Shown here in pieces: positions 1-9,335 of a DNA stretch of 64,000 nt (the first letter of the stretch is position 1; the number at the start of each line of letters is the position of its first letter). A program made the position numbers and the translations under genes. The notes under the pieces are model-generated. The model was not told the origin of the DNA. It made no database searches and was given only the letters and a program-made list of their open reading frames with translations. The DNA is from Methanothrix sp. (GTDB lineage: Archaea; Halobacteriota; Methanosarcinia; Methanotrichales; Methanotrichaceae), in the NCBI GenBank assembly GCA_029907715.1, contig JARYLI010000003.1, forward strand, positions 1 through 64,000. Direction: 5' to 3'.

Positions 1-257
<257 letters not shown>

Positions 258-549
258 TACCATCGGCCGGAATTGGCTGGGTCGCCACTTGACCAACGTC
301 AGACTGGGAGCTCAAACTCCCGTCTCCACCCCAACAAAATGTACCGCAGAGCGGAAACCAGTGCCATCATCCCAGGCCCCTCAGCCCGTCTGCACCGCGC
401 CTCTCTCCGCGATCCTATCGCCACATCTTGGCCCTCGCACATATTGCATAGTAGTATATAAACGTTTCTGCAGACCACTGCATTCTGGTTTTGCGGTCAG
501 AGAAGACCTGACATCTGGATCGCGATCTTCTGGTCTCATGACCTCCCCC
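258..549 (-). other. rRNA operon leader and upstream region
   Basis: This stretch between the 16S 5' end and the pheT stop holds no credible gene. It carries the pre-rRNA leader transcribed on the minus strand. An imperfect hairpin at about 302-324 (GAC/GTC and GGGAG/CTCCC arms) lies in the leader and could be part of precursor processing. The matching strand after the 16S 3' end is outside the window, so the processing stem cannot be checked. Confidence 0.6.
450..463 (-). promoter_or_regulatory. rRNA operon promoter (TATA box)
   Basis: On the minus strand the sequence CGTTTATATACTACT is a strong archaeal TATA box. About 22-27 nt downstream is ATGCAATATGTGCGA, which resembles the TGCAAGT-type start box described for methanogen stable RNA genes. 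Transcription would start near 430-440 and run into the 16S gene. Confidence 0.75.
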
Positions 550-2169
550 TTAAGGAGATATCTCCATCTCCATCCCGACCACAGGATGCTCCAGGCCGAA
601 CGCGAATATCACCTCTGGATGAATCTCGCCAAAGCATCCGATTCTGGCCCCATCGAGCATCAGATCCGCGCCCCTGCCAGGTATGAACGCGCCATCGCTC
701 GATTCGACTATCTCCGCGCTGACCCTCAACTCTCTCAGGATGGCGGAAATAAGAGAGCTGATCTCCGCGAACCCGGCTCCGCTGTGTATCGAGACCGCGC
801 TGAGGTGGCACTTTGTCTTCCCGCTGATGACTACATCCCCCACGGCGAACAGCCTCTGTGGCAGCGGATGATGCTGGTTGATCGAGAGTATCTCCATGAG
901 CCCCGGAAGTATATCAGTCCTTATGATGGTGTGCAGTTCGCTTATCGGGTGCATGACGCGCGTGCACCCTCCGGCGCTCCTGCGCATCATCTCGAAGTGG
1001 ACCCTCTCATTTGTCAGCGTGAACGGCATCACCTCCATGTAGCCGAGCCCGACCATGAGATCCCTGACCTCTTCCCTCAGCTCCTCCATCGGATGAGGCC
1101 TGCCGATTGTCAGAGTCCGCGGCATCTCAGCCTTAAGGTTCTCATATCCATAGCTCTTGGCCGCATCCTCAATTATATCCCATGTGTGCATTATGTCCGC
1201 ACGGTACGCAGGAACCAGCACCTCGACCCTGTCGCTGTCAAGAGGGCGTGCCCCGAACCTCATGCGCCTCAGATACTCCGCGAGATCCTCTGCGGAGAGG
1301 CTGAATCCAATCAGGCTGTTCGCCTCTGACGCGGTCACGGTCCAGCGTGCGGGGGAGAGATTCGGGCAGATCCACTCTCCCTCTTCAGAGATCATCCTGA
1401 CGCCCTCGATCCTGCCGCCACGCTCAGCCAGGGCGGTGACGACTATGTTCAGAGCCCTGTGAACAACAGGATCCGTGCCGGTCACGTCTATGAACAGATC
1501 TGTTGTATCCTCCCTGACCCTGGTCAGCTCCCCGTTTATTACCGGCGGGAATGACAGGACATTATCATCAGCATCCACGATCAGGGGGAACCTTTCGAAT
1601 CCATCCAGGATATGACGGTATGCAACACCCTTCGGATGCCGCTCAAGTATCTCCCTCATGCTCATGCTCTCATCGAAATCGAGCGGCACAAACCTCCTTT
1701 TGTCGGGATACTCTGCGATGTATCTGAATGGAGGTCTTACCCTGGAGATATCATGAACTCCTATCGCGACCTTCCTCCTGTTTCTCCCGAGACCCCAGTG
1801 GAGGTCCTCCTGGAGGCTCATGAGCGACTCTATGAAAGGATCCGTGAACCTGAGGCCCCTGACAACTGCGCATCCTATTATCGGGCGCACACTCTTCACA
1901 GACTCATCCACGCGCATCTCAACAGATCCGGTGTGGACCTGGTACTCAGGGAGTCCTGGCCTTATTCCCAGAAAACCCTGCAGCGCCCTGGCCACGCCCT
2001 CAGCGCTGTAGAGATCCGGCCTGTCGGGGAAGAACTCCACATCGATGTAATCCGCTTCCGGGCTCTTGCCAATATCTGCACCCATCATCGGCAGCCTTTC
2101 AATTATGAGCTCCCTTGAGGCGCCGACCATCTCCTCAAGATCTTCGTAATACAAACGCACGACAGGCAT
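550..2169 (-). CDS. pheT: phenylalanine--tRNA ligase beta subunit
   Basis: This is the archaeal/eukaryotic-type beta subunit (about 540 residues) of the alpha2-beta2 enzyme that charges tRNA-Phe in the cytoplasm. The protein opens with MPVVRLYYEDLEEM and contains the B3/4-like region and the FDVEFFPDRPDL-type B5 stretch (VEFFPDRPDLYSAEG near residues 45-60). The C-terminal part is a catalytic-core-like domain ending near FGLEHPVVGMEMEI. A GTG at 2178 would add three residues, but ATG 2169 lies one base after the pheS stop and fits the family start. It is translationally coupled to pheS. Confidence 0.95.
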   Translation of the reverse strand: MPVVRLYYEDLEEMVGASRELIIERLPMMGADIGKSPEADYIDVEFFPDRPDLYSAEGVARALQGFLGIRPGLPEYQVHTGSVEMRVDESVKSVRPIIGCAVVRGLRFTDPFIESLMSLQEDLHWGLGRNRRKVAIGVHDISRVRPPFRYIAEYPDKRRFVPLDFDESMSMREILERHPKGVAYRHILDGFERFPLIVDADDNVLSFPPVINGELTRVREDTTDLFIDVTGTDPVVHRALNIVVTALAERGGRIEGVRMISEEGEWICPNLSPARWTVTASEANSLIGFSLSAEDLAEYLRRMRFGARPLDSDRVEVLVPAYRADIMHTWDIIEDAAKSYGYENLKAEMPRTLTIGRPHPMEELREEVRDLMVGLGYMEVMPFTLTNERVHFEMMRRSAGGCTRVMHPISELHTIIRTDILPGLMEILSINQHHPLPQRLFAVGDVVISGKTKCHLSAVSIHSGAGFAEISSLISAILRELRVSAEIVESSDGAFIPGRGADLMLDGARIGCFGEIHPEVIFAFGLEHPVVGMEMEISP

Positions 2170-2170
2170 C

Positions 2171-3652
2171 TCAGACACCCCTGAAGACAGATACGGGAGT
2201 ATCCCGCAGCCATCCGATATCTGGCTGGTAGAGAAGCCTCAGATCCTTCAGGCCCAGCCGGAGCATCGCCAGCCTGCTCACACCCAGACCCCATGCGAGC
2301 ACTGGATGCTCTATTCCGAATGGCGCGGTCACCTCGCGCCTGAAGACGCCAGCGCCCCCGAGCTCCACCCAGCCCAGCCCATCTATCCAGACCTCGGGCT
2401 CGACGCTCGGCTCTGTGTACGGGAAGTATCCGGGCCTGAACCTGACCTCCTCGAATCCCATCTTTGAGTAAAACTCCTTTAATATTCCGAGAAGATTGCT
2501 GAACGTTACGCCCCTGTCCATCACAACCCCCTCAAGCTGCTCGAACTCAGGGGTGTGAGTCGCATCGATGGCCTCACGCCTGTAAACGCGATCTATGCAG
2601 AATGCCTTGACCGGAGGATCGGGGTTGTCTGCCAGATACTTTATTGTTATCGCGGTTGTGTGCGTCCTGAGGACCTCCTGCCTGGCGATCTCCGGATCCC
2701 AAACGCCGCCCCATCCTGTGGAACCTATCCTGCCGCCGTGCTCGTGCATCTCCTTCACACTTCTGTAATCAGGGATCTCAGCCCTGCTGTCCAGATAGAA
2801 CGTGTCCTGCATCTCCCTGGCCGGATGGTCCTGTGGCTGGAAGAGTGCATCGAAGTTCCAGAAGCTTGACTGTATTATCTCTCCCTTTATCTCCGTGAAC
2901 CCCATCTCAAGCATGATCCGTCTCATCCGATCCATCAAACGCCTGTAGGGGTGGATCTTCCCGGGATAGATCGTCTCCCCCGGCACCCTCACGTTGTATG
3001 GCCTGAATCTCGCTCCCCTCCATGCGCCGCTCTTTATGATCTCAGGGGTGAGCTGGGAGATCTCCTTTACCAGAGTAACAGCTGCGCCGTATCCAGCAGT
3101 TTTAGAAATGATATCCTTGCTCTGAGATAGCACCCGCTTCCCCTCATCTGTTATCTTGTACCTCCAGCTCTTGCTCCTGCTCGAGGTCACAAGACCTCTT
3201 TTGATCAGCAGATCGATGGCGCTGCCGAGCTCCGACCTGCTCTTCTCTCCCTCAAGAAGCATTTTGAGCGCGATCTCATCCTCTCCCTCAGCAGGTCTGC
3301 CGAGCGGCCTAAGAACACCCTTATCGATCCGGACCCAGCCCTTCTTTCGGGCCCATCCTATGGCGATCTTCAGCGCCGGATCCTGTAGATCGGATAACGG
3401 TTTACCATCGCCTATGATATCGATGAGCCTTCTCTCAGGGAGACCTTCACGCGCATATCGTCTCCCCTCCTCGGTCAGCGAGAAACGCTCTATAACCCTT
3501 TTGTCCACACTGATGAGCCCGCTCTCTGCAAGAGATTCCGCTGCTGACAGAACAGCCTCTGTCTTCACCTGGAGGCGATCAGCGATCTCCTGCGGGCTCG
3601 AACATCCATCTGATATGGCCTCAAGAATCCTCAAATCTCTCTCCGATGCCAT
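2171..3652 (-). CDS. pheS: phenylalanine--tRNA ligase alpha subunit
   Basis: This is the catalytic alpha subunit. Two or three N-terminal winged-helix (DNA-binding-fold) repeats, beginning MASERDLRILEAISDG, precede a class II synthetase core. Motif 2 is seen at RTHTTAITIKYL with FCIDRVYRREAIDATHTPEF, and motif 3 at GLGVSRLAMLRLG near the end. I chose ATG 3652 because the frame further upstream (to 3721) adds 23 residues unlike the family. The gene is first of a pheS-pheT pair with a 1-nt gap and has its own 125-bp upstream gap after the creatininase-like gene, where AT-rich stretches could be a promoter. Confidence 0.94.
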   Translation of the reverse strand: MASERDLRILEAISDGCSSPQEIADRLQVKTEAVLSAAESLAESGLISVDKRVIERFSLTEEGRRYAREGLPERRLIDIIGDGKPLSDLQDPALKIAIGWARKKGWVRIDKGVLRPLGRPAEGEDEIALKMLLEGEKSRSELGSAIDLLIKRGLVTSSRSKSWRYKITDEGKRVLSQSKDIISKTAGYGAAVTLVKEISQLTPEIIKSGAWRGARFRPYNVRVPGETIYPGKIHPYRRLMDRMRRIMLEMGFTEIKGEIIQSSFWNFDALFQPQDHPAREMQDTFYLDSRAEIPDYRSVKEMHEHGGRIGSTGWGGVWDPEIARQEVLRTHTTAITIKYLADNPDPPVKAFCIDRVYRREAIDATHTPEFEQLEGVVMDRGVTFSNLLGILKEFYSKMGFEEVRFRPGYFPYTEPSVEPEVWIDGLGWVELGGAGVFRREVTAPFGIEHPVLAWGLGVSRLAMLRLGLKDLRLLYQPDIGWLRDTPVSVFRGV

Positions 3653-3777
3653 TGTTCCATCCCACCGGCCTTCTATCCCTGGGACATTATTTGACCTCAG
3701 GTACGGCGAAAATACCTGCACCTACAAAAGTTCTGCCCTGACATCCACATCACGGATGAGCTATCGCCTTGAGTATT

Positions 3778-4479
3778 TCACTCAGCTGAGCACCCCTCCA
3801 GCTCGTCCAGCGCCTCCAGAACGCCCTGCACAGCCATCTCGAAGTACCTGACCCCCTTCTCGGCGCTCGCCCTGCTAGGATCACCCATGATCCCATCGCC
3901 CATGAACTCCCGCACCGATCTCAGGATCAGGTACCTGGGGCGCTCTGGATGGCTCGCGGCCGGGAGGCCCCTGACAAGATCCGGCCTGTGGAGCAGCATT
4001 CTTGACGTCTCGATATCTCCCGCGTGGCCATCCCCCGGAGTATCACACCTTATGAGATCAAAGTCTGTCAGCAGGCTGACTCTGAGATCTGTGCTGTTCA
4101 CAGCGCTCTGGCATGCCTCTTTGAGAGCGGCCATATGCTGTCCTCCGGCATGCCCCGATAGAACCATCACACACCTGAAGTTGCTCTCGTGGAAACCGAG
4201 AAGAATGTCGTACACATAATCCCTGAGGGCGCTGAATCCGACGCTCACCGTTCCGGGGAAGCCCCTTGTGCTCCTGCATATGCCGTAGTGCACCGGCGGC
4301 GCAACGAAGACTCCGCGCCTCCTGGCGACCTCGTAAGCCACCTCCATCGCCTGGATTGTGTCTGTGGTGGTCGGAAGATGCGGGCCGTGCTCCTCGACAG
4401 CTCCAACTGGCAGTATCACTGTCCTTGTCTTCATCAGCCCTTTCTCTATCTCAGGCCAGCTCATCTCCCCGAGGATCAT
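3778..4479 (-). CDS. creatininase-family metal amidohydrolase (possibly ArfB-like)
   Basis: The 233-residue protein has the creatininase-family metal ligands: LPVGAVEEHGPHLP (E and H) near residues 23-37, TDT shortly after, SGHAGGQH near residue 112, and a late Glu in HAGDIETS near residue 157. In methanogens one member of this family, ArfB, removes the formyl group from FAPy in F420/riboflavin synthesis, and others act in unrelated pathways. The sequence alone does not settle which. The start ATG overlaps the aglB stop as ATGA, so it is translationally coupled to aglB, an odd partner for a cofactor enzyme. Confidence 0.75.
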   Translation of the reverse strand: MILGEMSWPEIEKGLMKTRTVILPVGAVEEHGPHLPTTTDTIQAMEVAYEVARRRGVFVAPPVHYGICRSTRGFPGTVSVGFSALRDYVYDILLGFHESNFRCVMVLSGHAGGQHMAALKEACQSAVNSTDLRVSLLTDFDLIRCDTPGDGHAGDIETSRMLLHRPDLVRGLPAASHPERPRYLILRSVREFMGDGIMGDPSRASAEKGVRYFEMAVQGVLEALDELEGCSAE

Positions 4480-7145
4480 ACCTCAACGACACCCCCGCTC
4501 AGCACATCATTCTCCGACACCCGCACCTCTCTGGTCATCCCATTCACTGTGAGCCTGTATGCGCCTATCGGAGCGGTGTCAAAGTTCGTGCCCCCGACCA
4601 CCGGACCTTCAGTCGAATACGGAACCACCAGGACAAACTCTCCATTGGAGTCTGTGACGTTTGACTGTCTGTATATGAAGAGCCTCTTCTGGTTCGTCAT
4701 GATCGGGACCTCCACCAGTACCTTTGATCCAGGAGATGCCCTTCCCTTTATAACCGCGCCGGGGACATGCTCGAATGTCTTGACGTACCTGTTTCCTTCG
4801 GCTGTGACCTGTGTTGCGGATTCGTGGACCAGCCTGTAGTGCTGCAGAGCCTCAACGTGCACAGGAGATCTCGCGAAGCTCCTGCTCACAACGCTGACAT
4901 TGTACCCCTCGCTCAGGCTCTCGTTTATGAAGCTCTCCAGCTCATCCTCACTCTTCGGTATAAGTGGGGATTTTGTTATGACTGTGAGAGGTGTGCCATC
5001 CGGCATCGTGACCCTTGTGTATGCTATCGCCACCGGATCCTGCGGCTCGACCTCGCTTCCATCGAAGAAGTGGAGCCTCGCCACCATCGTCCTGAAGTAC
5101 TCCGGCCTCCATACCTGTATCGGGACGAGGCTGTCAGCCTGCGGCTGGTACACAGCCCCTGTGTATCTTGTGAGAGGTATGCTGCTCCACGCGGCTATCG
5201 CATGGAACTTTGTTACGGCCATCTCCACATCTGTCATTATGTACCGCGCATTCATGTAGAGGGATCTGCTCTCGTTCAGGCGCGCGAGCACATCCTCAGC
5301 CTCGCTTTCACTCTCGGCCAGGAAGAACGGAGATGATCCGGGTGTCCCCGTTGTCTTGCTTCCAATTCCCTCCTGGAAGGGGTTGGCGTTCGGATACCTG
5401 TGGCCTATGGTCTCTATGAGATGCCCGTAGTCCCACCATGACATCACACCATATGCTGTCTCAGGGTACTGGAAGTACTGTCCCTCAGGAGGTCGCTCAT
5501 AGACATTATAGATATCAAGCCCGGGATAGGGTGTGTTGTTGCGCATCCACTCGATTGAGCTGACCCAGTCCTGGTTCGGTCCCACAGAGTATCTCGCTAT
5601 TGCATGAGAGCTCAGAACGCTCGGGTATGCCAGTATCATCACTATGAGTATAACTGCAGCCGCTGAGGCCAGTCGCTCGGGCCGGACCTCTCTGGTCAGG
5701 TTCGACGGCGATCTTGCGAGAACATCCTCTATATCCCAGAGGCCCACGCGCGCGTAGGCGAGGGAGGCGAGGTAACCGCAGAGCAGGGCGACGTTGACCG
5801 CGTAGTAGTAGGCGGAGCGGTTTGCAGCCAGCGTTATGATCAGAGTCACAATGCTCCACACCACGACCAGTAGGTACGGAGCTCTGGAGTCCCTGAGGTA
5901 TCTATAAACCAGCAGGCCGAGGCCTATGATGGCAATGTAGAACGGAGAGAGTATGCGTATCACTCCGGGGAAGTTCTCCTCTATACCAGTAACCCCCCGC
6001 CCCACGTCCATGTATATGGGCGAGAGCTCTGCCACTGTTGCAGCGCCACCCGTGCGTGGGAGAAGATACGTCTTGAGACCGTAGACGACCGCGTTGAAGA
6101 GTTCGGGAACTGCCAGGACCACTATTATCAGATCTATAACGATAACAGCTGCAATCGATCCCGGGTACAGTGCCCATGAGAGTCCCCGCCTCGAGACCTC
6201 GCGTGATGCCACAGCAAGCTCCAAACAGAACAGCGATCCCAGGAGCAGCATCGATGGCTGGAAGAGCGAGTACTGAATCAGACTGAATCTGTTGTAGGAG
6301 TGCGCAAAGGGAACCACCATGAGAAAGGCGAAGAAAAGGCCTATCGCACCTATGATTCCCAGGTACTCCCCGCTCCTTCCGCGGTAGTGCTCCACCATGC
6401 TCTGCAAGGCTACCGCGATCAGGAGTATGCCCTCGAACAGGATTCCCATGGACCAGGCATCTATGTAGAGACCGAGGGCGATTCCCGCTAACACCGTCAT
6501 AACGAGCGGGCGCTTGACCGCAGTGAGATCCCGGGGCATGCTGAAGCTGAGGGATCGACCGCTTCTGAATGCCAGAATGAACAGCAGCATCGACAGCGTG
6601 CTCAGAAGTATCTCAGAGGAGTGGTGGTCGGTGAATCCGAGAACGGTTCTGGAGAAGAGCTGTCCTGGAAGCACCACAGAAAGGGCTGCTGCTGTTATTC
6701 CACAACCCCTCCCTCCGATCTCCTTTCCTATGTGGTACACTGGCAGTATCAGGAGCGAGCCCATAATCACAGGCCAGAACGCCCCGACCACATCAACTGT
6801 GTGGAGATCCGATCCACCGAGCCCGACGATCTTTGAGAGCAGGGCCACGCCCCAGCTCAGGAACGGACCGAAGTGGAGTGGCGTGCCATTCGGAAAGTTC
6901 GTGAGCGGATCGAACCAAGGACGTTGCCAGTGGAGGAACGTCGTCTTGGCGAGCATCATGTGATACCATGCGTCGCTCTCACTGCTGAACCTGACCGCAT
7001 CTCCAATGAACACATTCCTGAATGGAACTACAGCTCTTAGGTAGATGGAGAGCAGAAACAGCAGACCAAGTCCCGCATACCAGTATCTCTCGGGCAGGCG
7101 CTTTCTGCTCTGCTTTTTGCTATCTGTGTCCTTCTTCATATCCAT
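4476..7145 (-). CDS. aglB: oligosaccharyltransferase AglB/STT3 (first copy)
   Basis: An 889-residue membrane protein with about 12-13 hydrophobic segments in the first 500 residues and a large outer C-terminal domain. The first DxD-like motif is SESDAWYHM near residue 56. A TDHHSSE metal site follows in the second loop, and the hallmark WWDYGH is near residue 570. AglB transfers the lipid-linked glycan to Asn in NxS/T on the outer face of the membrane, as for S-layer proteins. The C-terminal domain carries a FEHVPGAVIKGRASPGS beta-rich segment that recurs in the second AglB of this window. A TATA-like AACGTTTATC lies at about 7181-7195. Confidence 0.93.
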   Translation of the reverse strand: MDMKKDTDSKKQSRKRLPERYWYAGLGLLFLLSIYLRAVVPFRNVFIGDAVRFSSESDAWYHMMLAKTTFLHWQRPWFDPLTNFPNGTPLHFGPFLSWGVALLSKIVGLGGSDLHTVDVVGAFWPVIMGSLLILPVYHIGKEIGGRGCGITAAALSVVLPGQLFSRTVLGFTDHHSSEILLSTLSMLLFILAFRSGRSLSFSMPRDLTAVKRPLVMTVLAGIALGLYIDAWSMGILFEGILLIAVALQSMVEHYRGRSGEYLGIIGAIGLFFAFLMVVPFAHSYNRFSLIQYSLFQPSMLLLGSLFCLELAVASREVSRRGLSWALYPGSIAAVIVIDLIIVVLAVPELFNAVVYGLKTYLLPRTGGAATVAELSPIYMDVGRGVTGIEENFPGVIRILSPFYIAIIGLGLLVYRYLRDSRAPYLLVVVWSIVTLIITLAANRSAYYYAVNVALLCGYLASLAYARVGLWDIEDVLARSPSNLTREVRPERLASAAAVILIVMILAYPSVLSSHAIARYSVGPNQDWVSSIEWMRNNTPYPGLDIYNVYERPPEGQYFQYPETAYGVMSWWDYGHLIETIGHRYPNANPFQEGIGSKTTGTPGSSPFFLAESESEAEDVLARLNESRSLYMNARYIMTDVEMAVTKFHAIAAWSSIPLTRYTGAVYQPQADSLVPIQVWRPEYFRTMVARLHFFDGSEVEPQDPVAIAYTRVTMPDGTPLTVITKSPLIPKSEDELESFINESLSEGYNVSVVSRSFARSPVHVEALQHYRLVHESATQVTAEGNRYVKTFEHVPGAVIKGRASPGSKVLVEVPIMTNQKRLFIYRQSNVTDSNGEFVLVVPYSTEGPVVGGTNFDTAPIGAYRLTVNGMTREVRVSENDVLSGGVVEV

Positions 7146-7419
7146 GGGTCCCCTGTTTTAGCGATGGAGAGCATATTTCAAGGAGATAAACGTTTTGAGG
7201 CAGAATAACGAGCAGGATGGCGACGATTCATGGGTTTGCTTTTATCCAGTTGATGACAGTTATGGTGTCCGGGAGTACTGACGGAACCGGCACTTTCCGG
7301 CCAAAAACTGACGAGTATCGCGAGATCCACATTGCTGATGCCAGTTTTACTAGCGGACGACCAATCTGATTCGGGTCATCCCATCACCAGCGCGGGAATC
7401 TCACACCACTCATTGCGTT

Positions 7420-8022
7420 CTACTTTCCGAATCTTCTCTCCCTTCTCTGGAAATCCCTTATCGCGCGCAGAAAGTCCAGGCGTCTCAGTGATGCCCAGTC
7501 GACATCTGTGAAGTACAGCTCTGAGTACGCAGCCTGCCATATCATGAAGTCGCTGAGCCTTCTGCCACCAGCCCTTATGACCAGATCCGGCTTCTGCTTG
7601 AACCTGAGGTAACGCTCTATGGTCTCCCTGTCTATCTCATCCGGATCCATCAGACCTGCGGCAACATCCATGAGAACAGACCTTATCGCCTCTGTGACCT
7701 CCTTCTTCCCACCGTAGCCCAGGGAGATTGTGACACTGATCCCGCCCTTTCCGGTCGATGCAGATCTGTCAGCGTCGATGATGATCACGTCCGCGGGGGC
7801 ATTCTTCAGGATGGACTCGAGAGAGGACGCGAGATCCCCGGCGTACTGCCCGATGTGTATCAGCAGGCTATCGATGCCGAGCGATGCGCTCCACTCGACG
7901 AGCTCCCTGAACTTCTCCAGTCCCAGGCCGTCGAACGATGATACCACAAACGCCACACATCCGGGCCTGGGATGGCTCATGACCTCCCTTTCAAGGAGCT
8001 TTTCGTATAATTTGTGTATCAA
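7420..8022 (-). CDS. cis-prenyltransferase (UppS)-like protein lacking the catalytic loop
   Basis: The C-terminal half matches undecaprenyl diphosphate synthase closely: DLVIRAGGRRLSDF, WQAAYSELYFTDV and the last residues RERRFGK. The N-terminal half is different. Where the family has HIAIIMDGNGRWA, the sequence has CVAFVVSSFDGLG and about 20 residues are missing, so the Asp/diphosphate-binding loop and the next helix are lost. The SxENW-like motif is also replaced. The start is TTG 8022, with GGAGAG upstream and LYEKLLEREV matching archaeal UppS N-termini; only 200 residues result against about 250. By analogy with eukaryotic Nus1/NgBR it may be a non-catalytic partner of a full UppS encoded elsewhere. 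Confidence 0.8.
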   Translation of the reverse strand: MIHKLYEKLLEREVMSHPRPGCVAFVVSSFDGLGLEKFRELVEWSASLGIDSLLIHIGQYAGDLASSLESILKNAPADVIIIDADRSASTGKGGISVTISLGYGGKKEVTEAIRSVLMDVAAGLMDPDEIDRETIERYLRFKQKPDLVIRAGGRRLSDFMIWQAAYSELYFTDVDWASLRRLDFLRAIRDFQRRERRFGK

Positions 8023-8040
8023 GTGAATCTCTCCGGGAGC

Positions 8041-8060
8041 ATCGATCGAAACAGATCGAT
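8041..8060. promoter_or_regulatory. inverted repeat between divergent genes
   Basis: ATCGATC-GAAACA-GATCGAT is a perfect 7-bp inverted repeat in the 140-bp gap between the UppS-like gene and the DUF92 gene. It could be an operator for one or both; no regulator is visible nearby. Confidence 0.3.
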
Positions 8061-8162
8061 TCTGAGATGCAGTGCCTCCCTGTAATCCATACTCAGCAAC
8101 TCTTGAAGGCAAAGTATTTTTGGTTGGATGGCGACTGGTTGGCCATGCAGAGAGAGGACGCC

Positions 8163-9335
8163 ATGAGGCTCGCGCTGGGTGCGCTGGCATTCCTGCTCCC
8201 AGTGACAGGCGTCTTCACCGCGATCTTTCTTGCAGTCTGCCTCCTGCACAGGCCCACCAGAATGCTGAGTGCATCGCTTATACTGCTTCTGATACTCAGA
8301 GAGGTGCTGACCTACACGCACCTGGATCTTCCGATGTATGTTGTTGCGATATCGTTCATTCCGCCGACCGTGGCCCACACAGTATCAAAGAGGTTCCAGC
8401 AGCTTGCGGGCAGCTTCATATATATAATGGCCACTGTGGCGATCGGCTATCCGGCTGCGTACCTCTCGGCTCCGTATCTCCTGCAGGAGAAGATACTGTT
8501 TCTGACCATACTCGGAGGGCTGAGCGGTGCATTCCTGCAGCATGTCTCCAGAGAGATGGACTTCACTGTGCCATTTGGCGCTTGCATGGTCATGTGGCTG
8601 TTCAGTTTCGAATACCCCCTTCCGGAGCTCAGCAACATCCTCATGATATACATGTTCGCCGTGCTTCTCGGGGTTGGAGCTTACTGGGCGAAGGCTGCGG
8701 ATGTTGATGCCGTGCTCAGCGAGGTCATAATATGCATACTGGTGGTTCTCTTTGCCGGCCTGAAGTGGTTTCTGCTCCTCCTCACGTTCTACCTGCTCGG
8801 AGGCGCGTTCACGCGCTACGGATATTCGTACAAGCACAGCCTGGGGATCGCCCAGGAGAAGTGCGGCGTCCGAGGATATAAGAACGTGTACAGCAACAGC
8901 TTAGTTCCTCTTGTGGCCGCGCTGTGCTACGGGATATACAGCAACGAGATATTCTTCTATGCCTTCCTCGGCGCTGTGGCAACTGCGAATGGAGATACGC
9001 TGGCCAGCGAGATAGGTGAGACCAGCAGGTCCAGGCCAAGGATGATAACCACGCTGAAGCCCGTGGATCCAGGCGTCGATGGAGGGGTGACACCTCTCGG
9101 GGAGATGGCATCGCTGGCCGGAGCTGCAGTTATAGGGCTGGTCGCGGTTGCAACGGGCATGAGCGGCGCGGATGGTTTCATGATCGCACTTACGAGCGGT
9201 TTTCTGGGATCGAACTTCGACAGCCTGATGGGAGCTGTATTTCAGAGACGGGGTTTGCTCACAAACAACGGCGTCAACCTCGTCGCAACGCTCTTCGGCG
9301 GGATTGTCGGGGCTCTGATGGGGGTGCTCATTTGA
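8163..9335 (+). CDS. DUF92 integral membrane protein (putative polyprenyl/phytyl phosphate kinase family)
   Basis: About 390 residues with roughly ten hydrophobic segments. The second half has the DUF92 hallmarks: GATATANGDTLASEIGE-type (seen as AVATANGDTLASEIGE), PVDPGVDGGVTPLGE, and GSNFDSLMGAVFQRRG near the end. The plant member VTE6 is a phytyl-phosphate kinase. A role in polyprenyl phosphate metabolism would suit the divergent UppS-like gene, but that is inference. ATG 8163 has GAGAGGA just upstream; ATG 8145 would add six residues. The stop overlaps the start of aroE as TTGA, so the two are co-translated. Confidence 0.85.
   Translation: MRLALGALAFLLPVTGVFTAIFLAVCLLHRPTRMLSASLILLLILREVLTYTHLDLPMYVVAISFIPPTVAHTVSKRFQQLAGSFIYIMATVAIGYPAAYLSAPYLLQEKILFLTILGGLSGAFLQHVSREMDFTVPFGACMVMWLFSFEYPLPELSNILMIYMFAVLLGVGAYWAKAADVDAVLSEVIICILVVLFAGLKWFLLLLTFYLLGGAFTRYGYSYKHSLGIAQEKCGVRGYKNVYSNSLVPLVAALCYGIYSNEIFFYAFLGAVATANGDTLASEIGETSRSRPRMITTLKPVDPGVDGGVTPLGEMASLAGAAVIGLVAVATGMSGADGFMIALTSGFLGSNFDSLMGAVFQRRGLLTNNGVNLVATLFGGIVGALMGVLI

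Noticed and set aside
289-1329. Open frame of 346 codons on the plus strand
   Set aside because: It starts in the rRNA leader and runs antisense through pheT, with no motif and a His/Arg/Leu-rich shadow composition.
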